This document shows, one piece after another, positions 5,523-13,150 of a DNA stretch of 13,194 nucleotides; position 1 is the stretch's first letter; every line of letters begins with the position of its first letter. Position numbers and translations under genes: made by a program. Source of the DNA: CAYNNP01 sp964398215 (lineage in GTDB: Bacteria; Planctomycetota; Planctomycetia; Pirellulales; Pirellulaceae); NCBI GenBank assembly GCA_964398215.1, contig CAYNNP010000188.1, positions 1 to 13,194 of the forward strand, given 5' to 3'. Under the pieces are notes generated by a model. It saw only the letters and a program-made list of their open reading frames with translations. It was not told the DNA's origin and made no database searches.

Positions 5523-5528
5523 TATGAT
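5523..5528 (+). promoter_or_regulatory. -10 box of folE2
   Basis: TATGAT matches the consensus at five of six positions. The -35 region would fall in the palindrome and is poor (TATGCA at a 17-base spacer). It lies 62 bases before the ATG at 5590. Confidence 0.45.
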
Positions 5529-5589
5529 CTGACGGTTAGGTCACCGCAGGTTACATAAATCCTCGTAAGTTAAGTTGCTTCAAACGACA

Positions 5590-6399
5590 ATGACGCGCAA
5601 TAGTGAAACATCCATCAGCCTACCGGACGTTCAATCTTCTCGTGATGAGCGAAAGATCGCGATCAAAAAAGTAGGTGTGACAGCGGTTAGCTATCCGATT
5701 CAGTTCACATCTGCGTCTTCTACTACGCCCCAGCCAACAATAGCTTGCTTCGACATGTTTGTATCGTTGCCAGCTGAGGCTAAGGGGACGCATATGTCTC
5801 GATTTCTACAACTCTTGGGCGAGTGGAAATCACCTTTTGATGTTGAGACTTTGCACGATTTTTGCCAATCGATCCGTGAGAGACTGCAATCCGACGACGC
5901 TTTCGTGAAAGTTCGTTTTCCTTTCTTTGTCGATCGCTCGGCACCGATTTCTGGAGAGATCGGAAAAATACAGCTTGAAATTTCGATTGAAGTAACAAAT
6001 GCCGCCAACGAGAAAGACTTGGTGCTAACCGTTGCCGGACCAGCCACGAGTCTGTGTCCGTGCTCCAAGGAAATTTCGGATCGCGGCGCTCACAATCAGC
6101 GTTGTGAATTGAAGGTTAGCGTGCGATCTGAATCTAACGCCAAACTAGGTATCGAGGACGTGTTTGCGATCATGGAGCGATCCGCCTCGACACAGATCTT
6201 CCCGATCTTGAAACGGCCAGACGAAAAATGGGTAACTGAGGATGCATACGACAATCCAAAGTTTGTTGAAGACATCGTTCGTGACTTGGCAATGGATTTG
6301 GACAACGACAATCGTGTGACCTGGTACCGATGCTCTTCAGAAAATTTCGAGTCCATCCATCAACACAACGCGTTCGCAGAAATCGAGAGCGATTCATGA
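5590..6399 (+). CDS. folE2: GTP cyclohydrolase FolE2 (type IB)
   Basis: This cytoplasmic enzyme converts GTP to 7,8-dihydroneopterin triphosphate, the first step toward folate. Unlike FolE it does not need zinc. The 269-residue chain is full length. Seen in order: the N-terminal LPDVQ and VGV...SYPI strand, KGTHMSRF (65-72), the active-site block CPCSKEISDRGAHNQR (156-171) with the catalytic Cys, LKRPDEKWVTEDAYDNPKFVEDIVRDLA (207-234), and the terminal ENFESIHQHNAFAEI. I chose the ATG at 5590; a TTG at 5575 is in frame, and neither has a strong ribosome site. In other bacteria folE2 is induced by Zur under zinc starvation. The palindrome at 5488-5508 and the Zur-like gene at 3880 suggest the same here. 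Confidence 0.93.
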   Translation: MTRNSETSISLPDVQSSRDERKIAIKKVGVTAVSYPIQFTSASSTTPQPTIACFDMFVSLPAEAKGTHMSRFLQLLGEWKSPFDVETLHDFCQSIRERLQSDDAFVKVRFPFFVDRSAPISGEIGKIQLEISIEVTNAANEKDLVLTVAGPATSLCPCSKEISDRGAHNQRCELKVSVRSESNAKLGIEDVFAIMERSASTQIFPILKRPDEKWVTEDAYDNPKFVEDIVRDLAMDLDNDNRVTWYRCSSENFESIHQHNAFAEIESDS

Positions 6400-6500
6400 T
6401 CCTGCTCGATCAAATTAGCTAGCAGTTTGGTTGCATCTTCGCGGTCGATCAGCTTTCGTTAATGGTATCGCCGGGAGCTTTACGAATTCCTGGACAACAA

Positions 6501-6550
6501 GATACCGAAGCCAAATCACCTAGCCAACCAAAACGGCTCCTGACCCTTTT
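6501..6550. repeat. Dispersed direct repeat, copy A (3' side of the sigma module)
   Basis: Aligned over 44 bases (6501-6544) with 8310-8353 with five differences, and then again at CTCCTGACCC-TTTT. Its core begins CCAAATCACCTAG and continues CAACCAAAA. It sits just beyond the 3' end of the leftward anti-sigma-like gene. The rest of 6400-6571 holds nothing else that I recognise. Confidence 0.65.
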
Positions 6551-6571
6551 CCAGACCAATGATCGGCCTTT

Positions 6572-7621
6572 TTAGCCGCCGAAACCGTAAATCGCTGCCT
6601 TTTTCGATTCGTACCCAGCCGGTGTTTTCGTGCTGAACAATTCGTCGTTCATTTCTGCATCGAAAACGAACTGGTCCTGAACCCAGCGAGAAGAGGTTAC
6701 CCCTGGCTTGGCGCTCTGGAAGTCCGTCTCGATTCTAACTGGCAGATTTGTTGCTGGATCGACCAAATAGGTGCGAACCCAGGTGCCGCTTTCGTGGTTC
6801 TCTGTGCTGCGAAAAACCAACACATTCTTGCCGTCGACCTGTTGGTTCGTCTCTTGGCGTGTGGCTTCTGAAGGAACTGATTGCCACCGTTTGAAAAAAT
6901 CAACTGCGGGTGATATTTCGATCTTTGTTTCAGTTTGCTTGCGTCCCTTTCGTGGGATAACGATTTGTTTGGTCAATACGTTTCTCAGCTTGTTAGGGTG
7001 ATCAAAGGAAACATGTTCGTTAGTTTTCGCATTGATTACCGAATGACTCTGGCCCACCGGATAAACGCTATCGGTGCGCTGCAAGTGTTTGTCGCCGATT
7101 CGGACCCACCTTAAATCATCAAGCTCGTTTACCTCTCCTTCGGGAATCGACTGCAAAAGGCGAAGTTTGAATTGAAGATCTCGTTTACGGAAAACTGTTG
7201 CTTCGGCAATCATGCTTTTTGTTTCGCTGATCCGTTTCCGTAGCGTCGAACCAGCATCTTCTCCGGGAGGAAATCTTGCATCAAAAACGCCTCTTGGCAA
7301 CTTCTCACGCTTGGAAAACGATCGTTGAACAAAGCTAACGCTACGAACTTTTTTGATGTTTTCAACGACTTGTGCAAAAGCTTGGCTTCCGCCCGTGTTG
7401 GGAGTTGCAAACATGAACCATATGAGAACGGCGGAAGTCGTAGCAGCTAGTGTAAAACTGGTTTTCATCAGAAAGCTCCGTTTCGTAAAAGCAAAAACTG
7501 AAATCGCTTGGTTAGGTTTTGTGATTTGATCGATGTCCACCCGTGATTCGATGGGACCAGTGCGTTCGAACAATTGCAGCAGATCTGGATTCAATGGATC
7601 ATCAAAATCGGTATCATTCAT
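6572..7621 (-). CDS. Single-TM LolA-like exported-domain protein, putative anti-sigma factor
   Basis: This is a 349-residue protein with a cytoplasmic N-terminus of about 52 residues, one membrane helix (54-73, SFTLAATTSAVLIWFMFAT) and a 275-residue extracytoplasmic part. The domain starts AFAQVVENIKKVRSVSFV and shows the alternating strand pattern of LolA/outer-membrane-lipoprotein-carrier-like folds (RTYLVDPATNLPVRIET near the end). Its ATG overlaps the sigma gene stop as TGATG, so the two are translationally coupled. That order and topology is what anti-sigma partners of planctomycete ECF factors show. No HxxxCxxC zinc anti-sigma motif is present, so the sigma-binding role is inferred from context. 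The ligand or stress sensed is unknown. Confidence 0.75.
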   Translation of the reverse strand: MNDTDFDDPLNPDLLQLFERTGPIESRVDIDQITKPNQAISVFAFTKRSFLMKTSFTLAATTSAVLIWFMFATPNTGGSQAFAQVVENIKKVRSVSFVQRSFSKREKLPRGVFDARFPPGEDAGSTLRKRISETKSMIAEATVFRKRDLQFKLRLLQSIPEGEVNELDDLRWVRIGDKHLQRTDSVYPVGQSHSVINAKTNEHVSFDHPNKLRNVLTKQIVIPRKGRKQTETKIEISPAVDFFKRWQSVPSEATRQETNQQVDGKNVLVFRSTENHESGTWVRTYLVDPATNLPVRIETDFQSAKPGVTSSRWVQDQFVFDAEMNDELFSTKTPAGYESKKAAIYGFGG

Positions 7622-8151
7622 CAGTCCACCTCCATCGTCGATCCGAGTTTGGATCGAAGCGTTTGAATTGCCCGTTGTAACTTTGCGTGTACAGTCGTGT
7701 GTGGTAGTTCAAGCAGATCTGCGATTTGCCGCACGGTCATCTTTTCGTCAAAGCGAAACGCCAGGATTGCTCGTTGTTCACCGGAAAGCTGTTCCATTGC
7801 CAACGCAATGAATTCGTTTTCTTCGTTCAGGTTTTGCGCACTCGCATGTTGTTCCGTCCCCGAAGCAAAAGCCTCGTTTCTGCTTCGCTCACGTTTCCGA
7901 CGGCGAAGCAAACTGATGGATTCATTCGCAATGCACCGGTGTAGCCATGCCAAAATTCGTTCTGCCTCAGGTACGGTGTTTGGTTGTTGCCAAAGACGCA
8001 GCAGAACGGCCTGACGAACATCTTCAGCGTCTGCTTGATTGCCCACGATGCGAAAAGCGACTCGCAGCAAACGTTGCTCATGGGCGCGCACCAACTGAGT
8101 AAAGGCATCGAGGTCCCCGTCGCGAATCCGGCCAAGCAATGAATCGTCCAA
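7621..8151 (-). CDS. ECF-type RNA polymerase sigma factor
   Basis: This is a 176-residue sigma-70-family factor with only regions 2 and 4. Region 2 (about 14-80) includes DAFTQLVRAHEQRLLRVAFR and the core-binding DAEDVRQAVLLRLW. Region 4 (about 117-168) includes LSGEQRAILAFRF and the helix-turn-helix MTVRQIADLLELPHTTVHAK. Arg-rich residues 83-91 link them. The start is TTG at 8151; an in-frame stop 13-15 bases upstream rules out a longer protein and no ATG lies near the conserved N-terminus. It is co-transcribed with the overlapping membrane protein gene that follows. No target promoter can be named from this sequence. Confidence 0.9.
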   Translation of the reverse strand: MDDSLLGRIRDGDLDAFTQLVRAHEQRLLRVAFRIVGNQADAEDVRQAVLLRLWQQPNTVPEAERILAWLHRCIANESISLLRRRKRERSRNEAFASGTEQHASAQNLNEENEFIALAMEQLSGEQRAILAFRFDEKMTVRQIADLLELPHTTVHAKLQRAIQTLRSKLGSTMEVD

Positions 8152-8251
8152 GTTTTCCGCTCTCTACAATCAATTCCCGCATTCAACTTTAACGACGCCC
8201 CGCAATCCATTTTGTACAAGAAAATTTCGCCAGTTTTTTTGTTGTGCCCAG

Positions 8252-8283
8252 GCTCGACCGTCACCTGCATGTCTCGGTCGAGC
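8252..8283. repeat. Inverted repeat upstream of the sigma gene
   Basis: GCTCGACCG (8252-8260) and CGGTCGAGC (8275-8283) are a perfect 9-bp inverted repeat with a 14-nt loop, about 100 bases before the sigma start on the minus strand. It could be an operator, an RNA hairpin in the leader, or part of a REP-like unit. Confidence 0.4.
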
Positions 8284-8309
8284 ATTGTGACGCGTTCTTC
8301 TCTGCCCTC

Positions 8310-8370
8310 GATGCCTAAGCCAAATCACCTAGTCAACCAAAAGGGCCCCTGACGCTCCTGACCCGTTTTT
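8310..8370. repeat. Dispersed direct repeat, copy B (5' side of the sigma module)
   Basis: Same orientation and sequence as copy A at 6501, except that CCTGACG/CCTGACC is duplicated at 8347-8363, followed by GTTTTT. Together with copy A it brackets the sigma/anti-sigma pair. Confidence 0.65.
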
Positions 8371-8479
8371 ATTCCCAAGGTAGTTGGTGCGTGAAAATTC
8401 ACTCCGTTGGTTCGCAGAACCGCTTTGCATTGCAGAGTTATTGTATTTACACCAAATTTTTCAACACTCGAGAAACAAC

Positions 8480-8779
8480 ATGACACAAATCGTTCGAGCT
8501 CAACACATGGGATTTTGCTTTGGCGTTCGCGACGCGATCAAAGCCGCTGACGCTGCCGATGCTCCCGATCAGACGGCAATTTTTGGGGAATTGGTCCACA
8601 ACGCAGATGTCGTTTCGCGACTCCAGAAGCAGCAGTTTCAGTTGATATCGGAAACCAGCCGGGAATCGATTCCGGAGCGGGAGATGGTGATGATCACGGC
8701 TCACGGGATTAGCGAGACACGTCGCCAAGACTTGTACGCAGCAGTATTTTTCCACGATTGGCGATCATGCAAGGCGTGA
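8480..8779 (+). pseudogene. ispH: Truncated IspH (4-hydroxy-3-methylbut-2-enyl diphosphate reductase), N-terminal third
   Basis: Residues 1-88 match the N-terminal domain of IspH, the last enzyme of the MEP isoprenoid pathway: HMGFCFGVRDAI with the first cluster Cys (C13), GELVHNADVV with the substrate His (H40), and VMITAHGISETRR with the second His (H75). Intact IspH has about 300-400 residues and needs two more Cys ligands and a catalytic Glu. Here similarity stops after DLYAA at about 8743, and the frame ends 12 codons later. No other frame downstream restores it. The ATG at 8480 fits family starts; the ORF start at 8384 does not. The fragment cannot be a working enzyme, so a complete ispH must exist elsewhere in the genome. 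Confidence 0.8.
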
Positions 8780-9115
8780 GTTACACAGTAACCTCACTTG
8801 GAAAGTCGGCAAGCAACACCCAGACTCGGTGCCTATGTCGGAGACATTATGATTGGCGAGCTGGATTCGCAAAATTGTTCAATAAGAATGATCTGACTGT
8901 GTCGTCAACTCCTAGGCGCATTTCCAAGGCAAACACGGTGGCGCCAAGAAATTTGTCGACATTGGAACAACTTGAAGGCATTCCTAAATCAAGACAGAGA
9001 ATTCAGTTTTCCAAAACCAACGACAAAGAACCTTGATGCGAGAACCATACCACTCTTGATTCGATCCAGGCTCCCGGTTGGCGGCACGTAATCGCTTTGA
9101 GGCATTCTGATTCGG
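8744..9115. other. Gap of unrecognised sequence between two truncated genes
   Basis: Short open frames exist on the plus strand (for example 8758-9036), but none shows family resemblance, a signal peptide or a ribosome site. The segment is bounded by the broken end of ispH and the broken beginning of the transposase, so it probably contains rearranged debris. Confidence 0.4.
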
Positions 9116-9586
9116 TTGATTTTGCAACCGTTGGTCTTTCGCTGGCTAACAAACACTCACACAATGCGCTGGCATGCCCACCACAAGACGCAGGGTACTG
9201 GACATCTATACCAAGGCCGGTTCAAAGCATTCCCGATTGAACAGGAAGACTATTTGTTGAGAGTTCTGCGATACGTCGAACGGAATGCTCTACGAGCCAA
9301 CTTGTGTCAACGCGCCGAAGAATGGAAGTGGTGTAGTTTATGGCGCAGGCAAAACGCGAAGCATATAGAAACAGACTTCTTGGCGGGCTGGCCGATCAAT
9401 CGACCACGTCAGTGGGTATCGCATGTCAACAAATCTCAAAGCGATCAAGAACTCACCGCCATACGTCACAGCGTAAAACGTGGAACATCGCTCGGAAGCG
9501 CAAACTGGGTAACCCAATCGGCAGCCCGGCTACAGCTAACACACACACTTCGCCCCAGGGGCAGGCCTCGTCGCATCGAAAAGTAG
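9116..9586 (+). pseudogene. REP-associated tyrosine transposase (RAYT), N-terminally truncated
   Basis: The chain matches the C-terminal two thirds of RAYT/TnpA-REP proteins (Y1 transposase, IS200-like superfamily): RWLTNTHTMRWHAHH, GHLYQGRFKAFPIEQEDYLL, RYVERNALRANL with the Tyr region, WCSLWRR, and a terminal RPRGRPRR tail. The N-terminal part with the HUH motif (usually in MPNHWH) is absent and I could not find it in another frame upstream. The only start is a TTG in non-family sequence, so the gene is probably dead. RAYTs act on REP palindromes, and REP-like palindromes lie directly downstream and elsewhere in this window. Confidence 0.8.
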
Positions 9587-9640
9587 CTGTGTCGGCCTCC
9601 GATGCTGTGATTTTATGGAAGCGTCTTTCTGTGAGCTACA

Positions 9641-9703
9641 ACGCGTTAGCTAGCCGTCGGCCAATTTGCGCAGAAAACGAACGCCAGAAAGTGGGCGGCT
9701 AGC
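9641..9703. repeat. REP-like palindromic sequence downstream of the transposase
   Basis: GCTAGCCG (9649-9656) pairs with CGGCTAGC (9696-9703). A second inverted pair, AGCGGTA (9757-9763) / TACCGCT (9780-9786), follows. The stretch 9587-9853 contains no gene that I can support. Such palindromes next to a RAYT gene are its typical substrates, but the match is not tested. Confidence 0.45.
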
Positions 9704-9853
9704 AGCGCCTTGCCCCTCACAAAAAACAAAAAGTTCACAGGCTCTTCGGCCTTTCAAGCGGTAAGCGTTATGTTCGCACTACCGCTAACTGGTTTTGTGT
9801 GCTTTACCGATAGTCTTGACGACGTCTTGTCGACTTTCGCCGCGTGTTTTGGT

Positions 9854-10612
9854 CTAGGTCCAGGCGTTCAGAACGGCGACGCCTAGTAGCACACAGACGC
9901 TTGTTACTATCAAGCTTTTTCGGATGGTTGCGCGACGGATTTCTACTTTCTGGCGTCGATCGACTTCAACTTCGTAGCGTTCCATGATCCGAGCGATTGC
10001 TTCGGGTACTTCGCGATTTGTGAAGGCGAGTCCGCATTGAAATCCGCCGTCACGTTCAACTTGCCAGGCACAACGGGTATCAAGCACCGATTCTTGGCCG
10101 AACACGTCGACTATGACACGAATCCCAAGGTTCTCGGGCAATTCGGTCTTGGAAAAGATCTTCATGCCGCCCGGAGAACAATCTTGAATCTCGACGGGGA
10201 TCGTCCCTTGTTTCAATTCCCAGCCTAGCTTTGCTTCCTGTTCCCAAGAGATTCTGTTTTCGCGGCGACGGTCGATCACACCTTCGGTTGAAAGGGCTTG
10301 CAGCACACTAACGGGCACTGGATCTAGCAATTGGCAACCCAGCACGGTCGTTCCATCAACCCAAGGCTCGGTGCGCCGGACGATTCCTGAGTAAACTCCG
10401 TGCAATCGGTCAGTTCGCAACTCGGTTATGAAAGCTTGACCGACATCGATTTTCCCTTCACACAGTAGCCGTAATCCACTGGGGGAAATGTCAATCACGG
10501 TACCGTTTCGCGCTTCTTCCAGCTCCACGAATGTCACGGTCCGCAACTTTTGTCCCTTACGAGTTTGGTAACGTCGCTCTTTGCGTTTACAGATTGTTTC
10601 TTGAATATCCAT
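9854..10612 (-). CDS. Protein with two PilZ domains and a C-terminal membrane anchor
   Basis: In this 252-residue protein the first PilZ domain (about 10-98) carries RKERR (10-14) and DISPSG (41-46). The second (about 115-200) carries RRENR (116-120) and DCSPGG (144-149). RxxxR plus D/NxSxxG is the cyclic-di-GMP binding signature, and both copies look intact. A single hydrophobic segment (233-250, SLIVTSVCVLLGVAVLNA) at the extreme C-terminus would tail-anchor the protein, with the PilZ domains in the cytoplasm. It may respond to c-di-GMP in motility, adhesion or secretion control; the partner is not visible. The ATG at 10612 has only a weak GAAG ahead. It lies downstream of the helicase gene in the same direction, with a 174-base gap. 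Confidence 0.85.
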   Translation of the reverse strand: MDIQETICKRKERRYQTRKGQKLRTVTFVELEEARNGTVIDISPSGLRLLCEGKIDVGQAFITELRTDRLHGVYSGIVRRTEPWVDGTTVLGCQLLDPVPVSVLQALSTEGVIDRRRENRISWEQEAKLGWELKQGTIPVEIQDCSPGGMKIFSKTELPENLGIRVIVDVFGQESVLDTRCAWQVERDGGFQCGLAFTNREVPEAIARIMERYEVEVDRRQKVEIRRATIRKSLIVTSVCVLLGVAVLNAWT

Positions 10613-10786
10613 CGGATGGCTTCACTGACGCGAAATAAAAGATCCACTCTTTCAGATAGGTCACTGCCAAGGCGATTGATCGACGGATGGATTAAAGTCA
10701 AAGCGGGGCTGATCGATCCGTGTCGATTGTAGCGGCTAACACGATTTTGGCGCCGGTTGATGAATATCGTAGTGCACCGCACGCGT

Positions 10787-12880
10787 CTACGATCTGTTCT
10801 CGCGGATTTTGCTGACGCGATGGACAGGCAGATCGGGCAGCGAATTCAAAAAGAACCTGCCATAGGGTTTCGTTATGATTCGCGGATCTAAAACGACAAC
10901 AATGCCTTCGTCCGTAGTTGTTCGGATCAACCTACCGAATCCCTGCCGAAATTTGATCACAGCTTCGGGCATTTGGTAATCGTTGAATGGGTTGCCGCCG
11001 GCGCTGCGGATCTCTTCAAGTCGTGCTTCTAGTAGCGGATGATCGGGCACAGCGAATGGCAGTTTTGTGATGATGACGTTGGAAAGCGCTTTGCCCGGAA
11101 CGTCGACGCCCTGCCAAAAACTATCCGTCCCGAACAGTACTCCTTTTGGGTTTCGGCGAAATGCATCCAGCAACTGTGTTCGACTTTGTTGCCCAGCCTG
11201 GCTATAGAGCTGATAGTCCTTTTCGGCTAACCAGCGGCTGAGTGATTCTGCGCAGCGGCGAAGCAAGTCGTAGCTTGTAAACAGAACGAACGCGTGGCCG
11301 TCAGTGTGGGTAACAAAGCGTTTGATCTGATCTGGCAGTTCTCTTTCAAAATCCTGTCGCTGCTTTGATGGGTCGGGCAAATCACGAACAATGACCAATT
11401 TTGCCTGTGTTTTGTAATCGAAGGGACTGCCGACTTGGAGGTTCATTCCACCACTGAGTCCAACTCGCGAGCGAAAAAACGAGAAGCGTTCCGGCTTTTC
11501 TCCGGTCGCCAACGTCGCGCTCGTCATCACAACGCTACGAATCATTTTGCTTTGAAACAATTCTTGGCGCAACGTGTCCCCTACGTTGATCGGCGACGCG
11601 GCAAGTGTGACACGGTCCAGCCCGCCACGTCGCAATCCGCTGCGTTCCAACCAGTACACGCAGCCCTTCATTTCTTGGGCCAACCATTGGCGAAGGGCAC
11701 CAGCGTGGCCAATCAGTCGGTCACTTGCAGATTCAAAATCCTTGCGATCCGATTCGCTACTCTGCGCGTCAGCTTGTTGTTTCAGTGCTTTGGCAAGCTG
11801 TTCCATGATGTCGCTGAGTTCGTTGTCAACGACGTCTGGATGCTGGACGCGTCCATTTTTTGGGCCTTGGTGTTCCCACCAGTCCATGATGTCAGCAAAC
11901 AAATTGGAACATGCGAATCGACAGCGATCAACGATCTGCATCAGCCCCTTCAAACGCTTGTCAACCAGCAGCCCTTTTTGGGTACGGTCGTTGTATAGTC
12001 GATTGAACAAAAAATCGAACTGTGTATTGCTGACGCGAATCCCAAGATGATCGCCCGCGACCGATTCAATCGTATGGCATTCGTCCAAGATCACAGCATC
12101 GTAGTCTGGCAGGATCGAAACATCCTGTCGACGCAAAGCCAAATCGCTAAAGAACAAAGCGTGATTGACGACCAGCAGTTGCGCGTTCGCCGCTCGACGC
12201 CGGGCGCGAAAGTAGAAACAGTCGCGGTAGTGGTCGCACGCATTTCGCAAACAATTTCCGGTATCGCTAACAACTTGGTCCCAGACTGCTGCATCGGGCT
12301 TGATGGGCATCGTTGCGCGTGAACCGTCGTCTGTCTTGGCCGACCAATCACGAATCTTTCGCATTTGCTGATACTGTAGATCCGATCCCAACAGCGAAGT
12401 CATTTTTCCCAGTGCACGATTCATTCGCCGAGTCGAAAGATAATTTCCGCGTCCTTTGACGAGCACGGCAGAAAACTCTCGTGGGATGACGCTATTTAGA
12501 AAGGGAACATCTTTTGCGATCAACTGTTCTTGTAGGCTGATCGTATGCGTTGAAATCAGGACGCGCGGTCTGCGTGTTTCGGCTTCGGGATTGTCAGCCG
12601 GCGGCGGCAGTTTTTCACCAGTCGCGTGCAAAATGGCTGGGATCAAATAGGCAAAGCTCTTGCCGGTTCCAGTTCCGGCCTCAGCGATCAGGTGTTGCTG
12701 TGAAGCCAGCGCCTGGGCAACTTGATTGGCCATGGACAACTGTTGCTGGCGCGGCTCATAGCCTTCCATTCGGCGAGCAATCAGGCCATCGGCGCCCAGG
12801 ATTTTTTCGACATTTAGATCGTCACTAGTCAAAATTTGCCGCTTGCGGTTGGAAAGGTTGGCAAAACCAAACCTTACCAA
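10787..12880 (-). CDS. DinG/XPD-type superfamily 2 DNA helicase
   Basis: This protein of about 697 residues has all helicase motifs: Walker A EAGTGTGKS (67-75), motif Ia STHTISLQEQL, DECH (266-269), VMTSATLATG, AFVLFTSYDLLRR, FGTDSFWQGVDVPG, and motif VI QGFGRLIRTTTDEG. Family members unwind DNA 5' to 3' and remove R-loops or act in repair. The Fe-S domain region has C210-x4-C215-x5-C221, the spacing of E. coli DinG, but the first ligand position after KGRGNYL is Ser149, not Cys. The start is unclear: TTG at 12880 and TTG at 12832 are both possible, and an ATG at residue 38 would remove the conserved ILGxxGxIA segment. No neighbouring gene points to a special task. Confidence 0.88.
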   Translation of the reverse strand: MVRFGFANLSNRKRQILTSDDLNVEKILGADGLIARRMEGYEPRQQQLSMANQVAQALASQQHLIAEAGTGTGKSFAYLIPAILHATGEKLPPPADNPEAETRRPRVLISTHTISLQEQLIAKDVPFLNSVIPREFSAVLVKGRGNYLSTRRMNRALGKMTSLLGSDLQYQQMRKIRDWSAKTDDGSRATMPIKPDAAVWDQVVSDTGNCLRNACDHYRDCFYFRARRRAANAQLLVVNHALFFSDLALRRQDVSILPDYDAVILDECHTIESVAGDHLGIRVSNTQFDFLFNRLYNDRTQKGLLVDKRLKGLMQIVDRCRFACSNLFADIMDWWEHQGPKNGRVQHPDVVDNELSDIMEQLAKALKQQADAQSSESDRKDFESASDRLIGHAGALRQWLAQEMKGCVYWLERSGLRRGGLDRVTLAASPINVGDTLRQELFQSKMIRSVVMTSATLATGEKPERFSFFRSRVGLSGGMNLQVGSPFDYKTQAKLVIVRDLPDPSKQRQDFERELPDQIKRFVTHTDGHAFVLFTSYDLLRRCAESLSRWLAEKDYQLYSQAGQQSRTQLLDAFRRNPKGVLFGTDSFWQGVDVPGKALSNVIITKLPFAVPDHPLLEARLEEIRSAGGNPFNDYQMPEAVIKFRQGFGRLIRTTTDEGIVVVLDPRIITKPYGRFFLNSLPDLPVHRVSKIRENRS

Positions 12881-13065
12881 GCTCGATTCGCGTTGGCTAT
12901 CCGCCAGTACTGTCGATCAGGGCAAATCGCTTTTTGAAACTGAGTTGTTCGTAGATCGCGCAGTCTTGCTTGATTCAAAGCGTTTTTCAATTCAGTCGGG
13001 CAAGAGTGACGCGCCCGACAAAAGTATTGCGGCGTGTTGGGTTTGGATATTGCGATGTTTTGTTC

Positions 13066-13150
13066 ACCCTCCCGTTTGCGGGAGGGTCGGACGCGGTAGC
13101 GGCCGGGGAGGGCCCTCTCCGGGCCTGAGAGCCCGACTCGCCCAAAGGGA
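13066..13150. repeat. GC-rich palindromic intergenic repeat
   Basis: ACCCTCCCG-TTTG-CGGGAGGGT is a perfect 9-bp hairpin (13066-13087). It is followed by further nested pairs such as CGGGC/GCCCG and CTCTC/GAGAG up to about 13150. A separate GTCGGGC/GCCCGAC pair lies at 12995-13019. No gene was recognised in 12881-13194. The composition and structure are those of a dispersed, REP-like element. Confidence 0.5.

Noticed and set aside
7827..8285. 152-codon frame on the minus strand overlapping the sigma gene
   Set aside because: It overlaps the clearly recognisable sigma factor in another frame and shows no domain.
8384..8479. Upstream extension of the ispH fragment
   Set aside because: These 32 codons show no IspH resemblance; the family starts at the ATG at 8480.
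8758..9036. 92-codon open frame between the ispH and transposase remnants
   Set aside because: No ribosome site, no recognisable family, and it lies in probable rearrangement debris.
9340..9702. 120-codon open frame overlapping the end of the transposase
   Set aside because: Out-of-frame shadow of the RAYT coding sequence running into the REP-like region.
11435..12050. Long plus-strand open frames of 158-187 codons
   Set aside because: Antisense shadows of the DinG-like helicase, with no family features.
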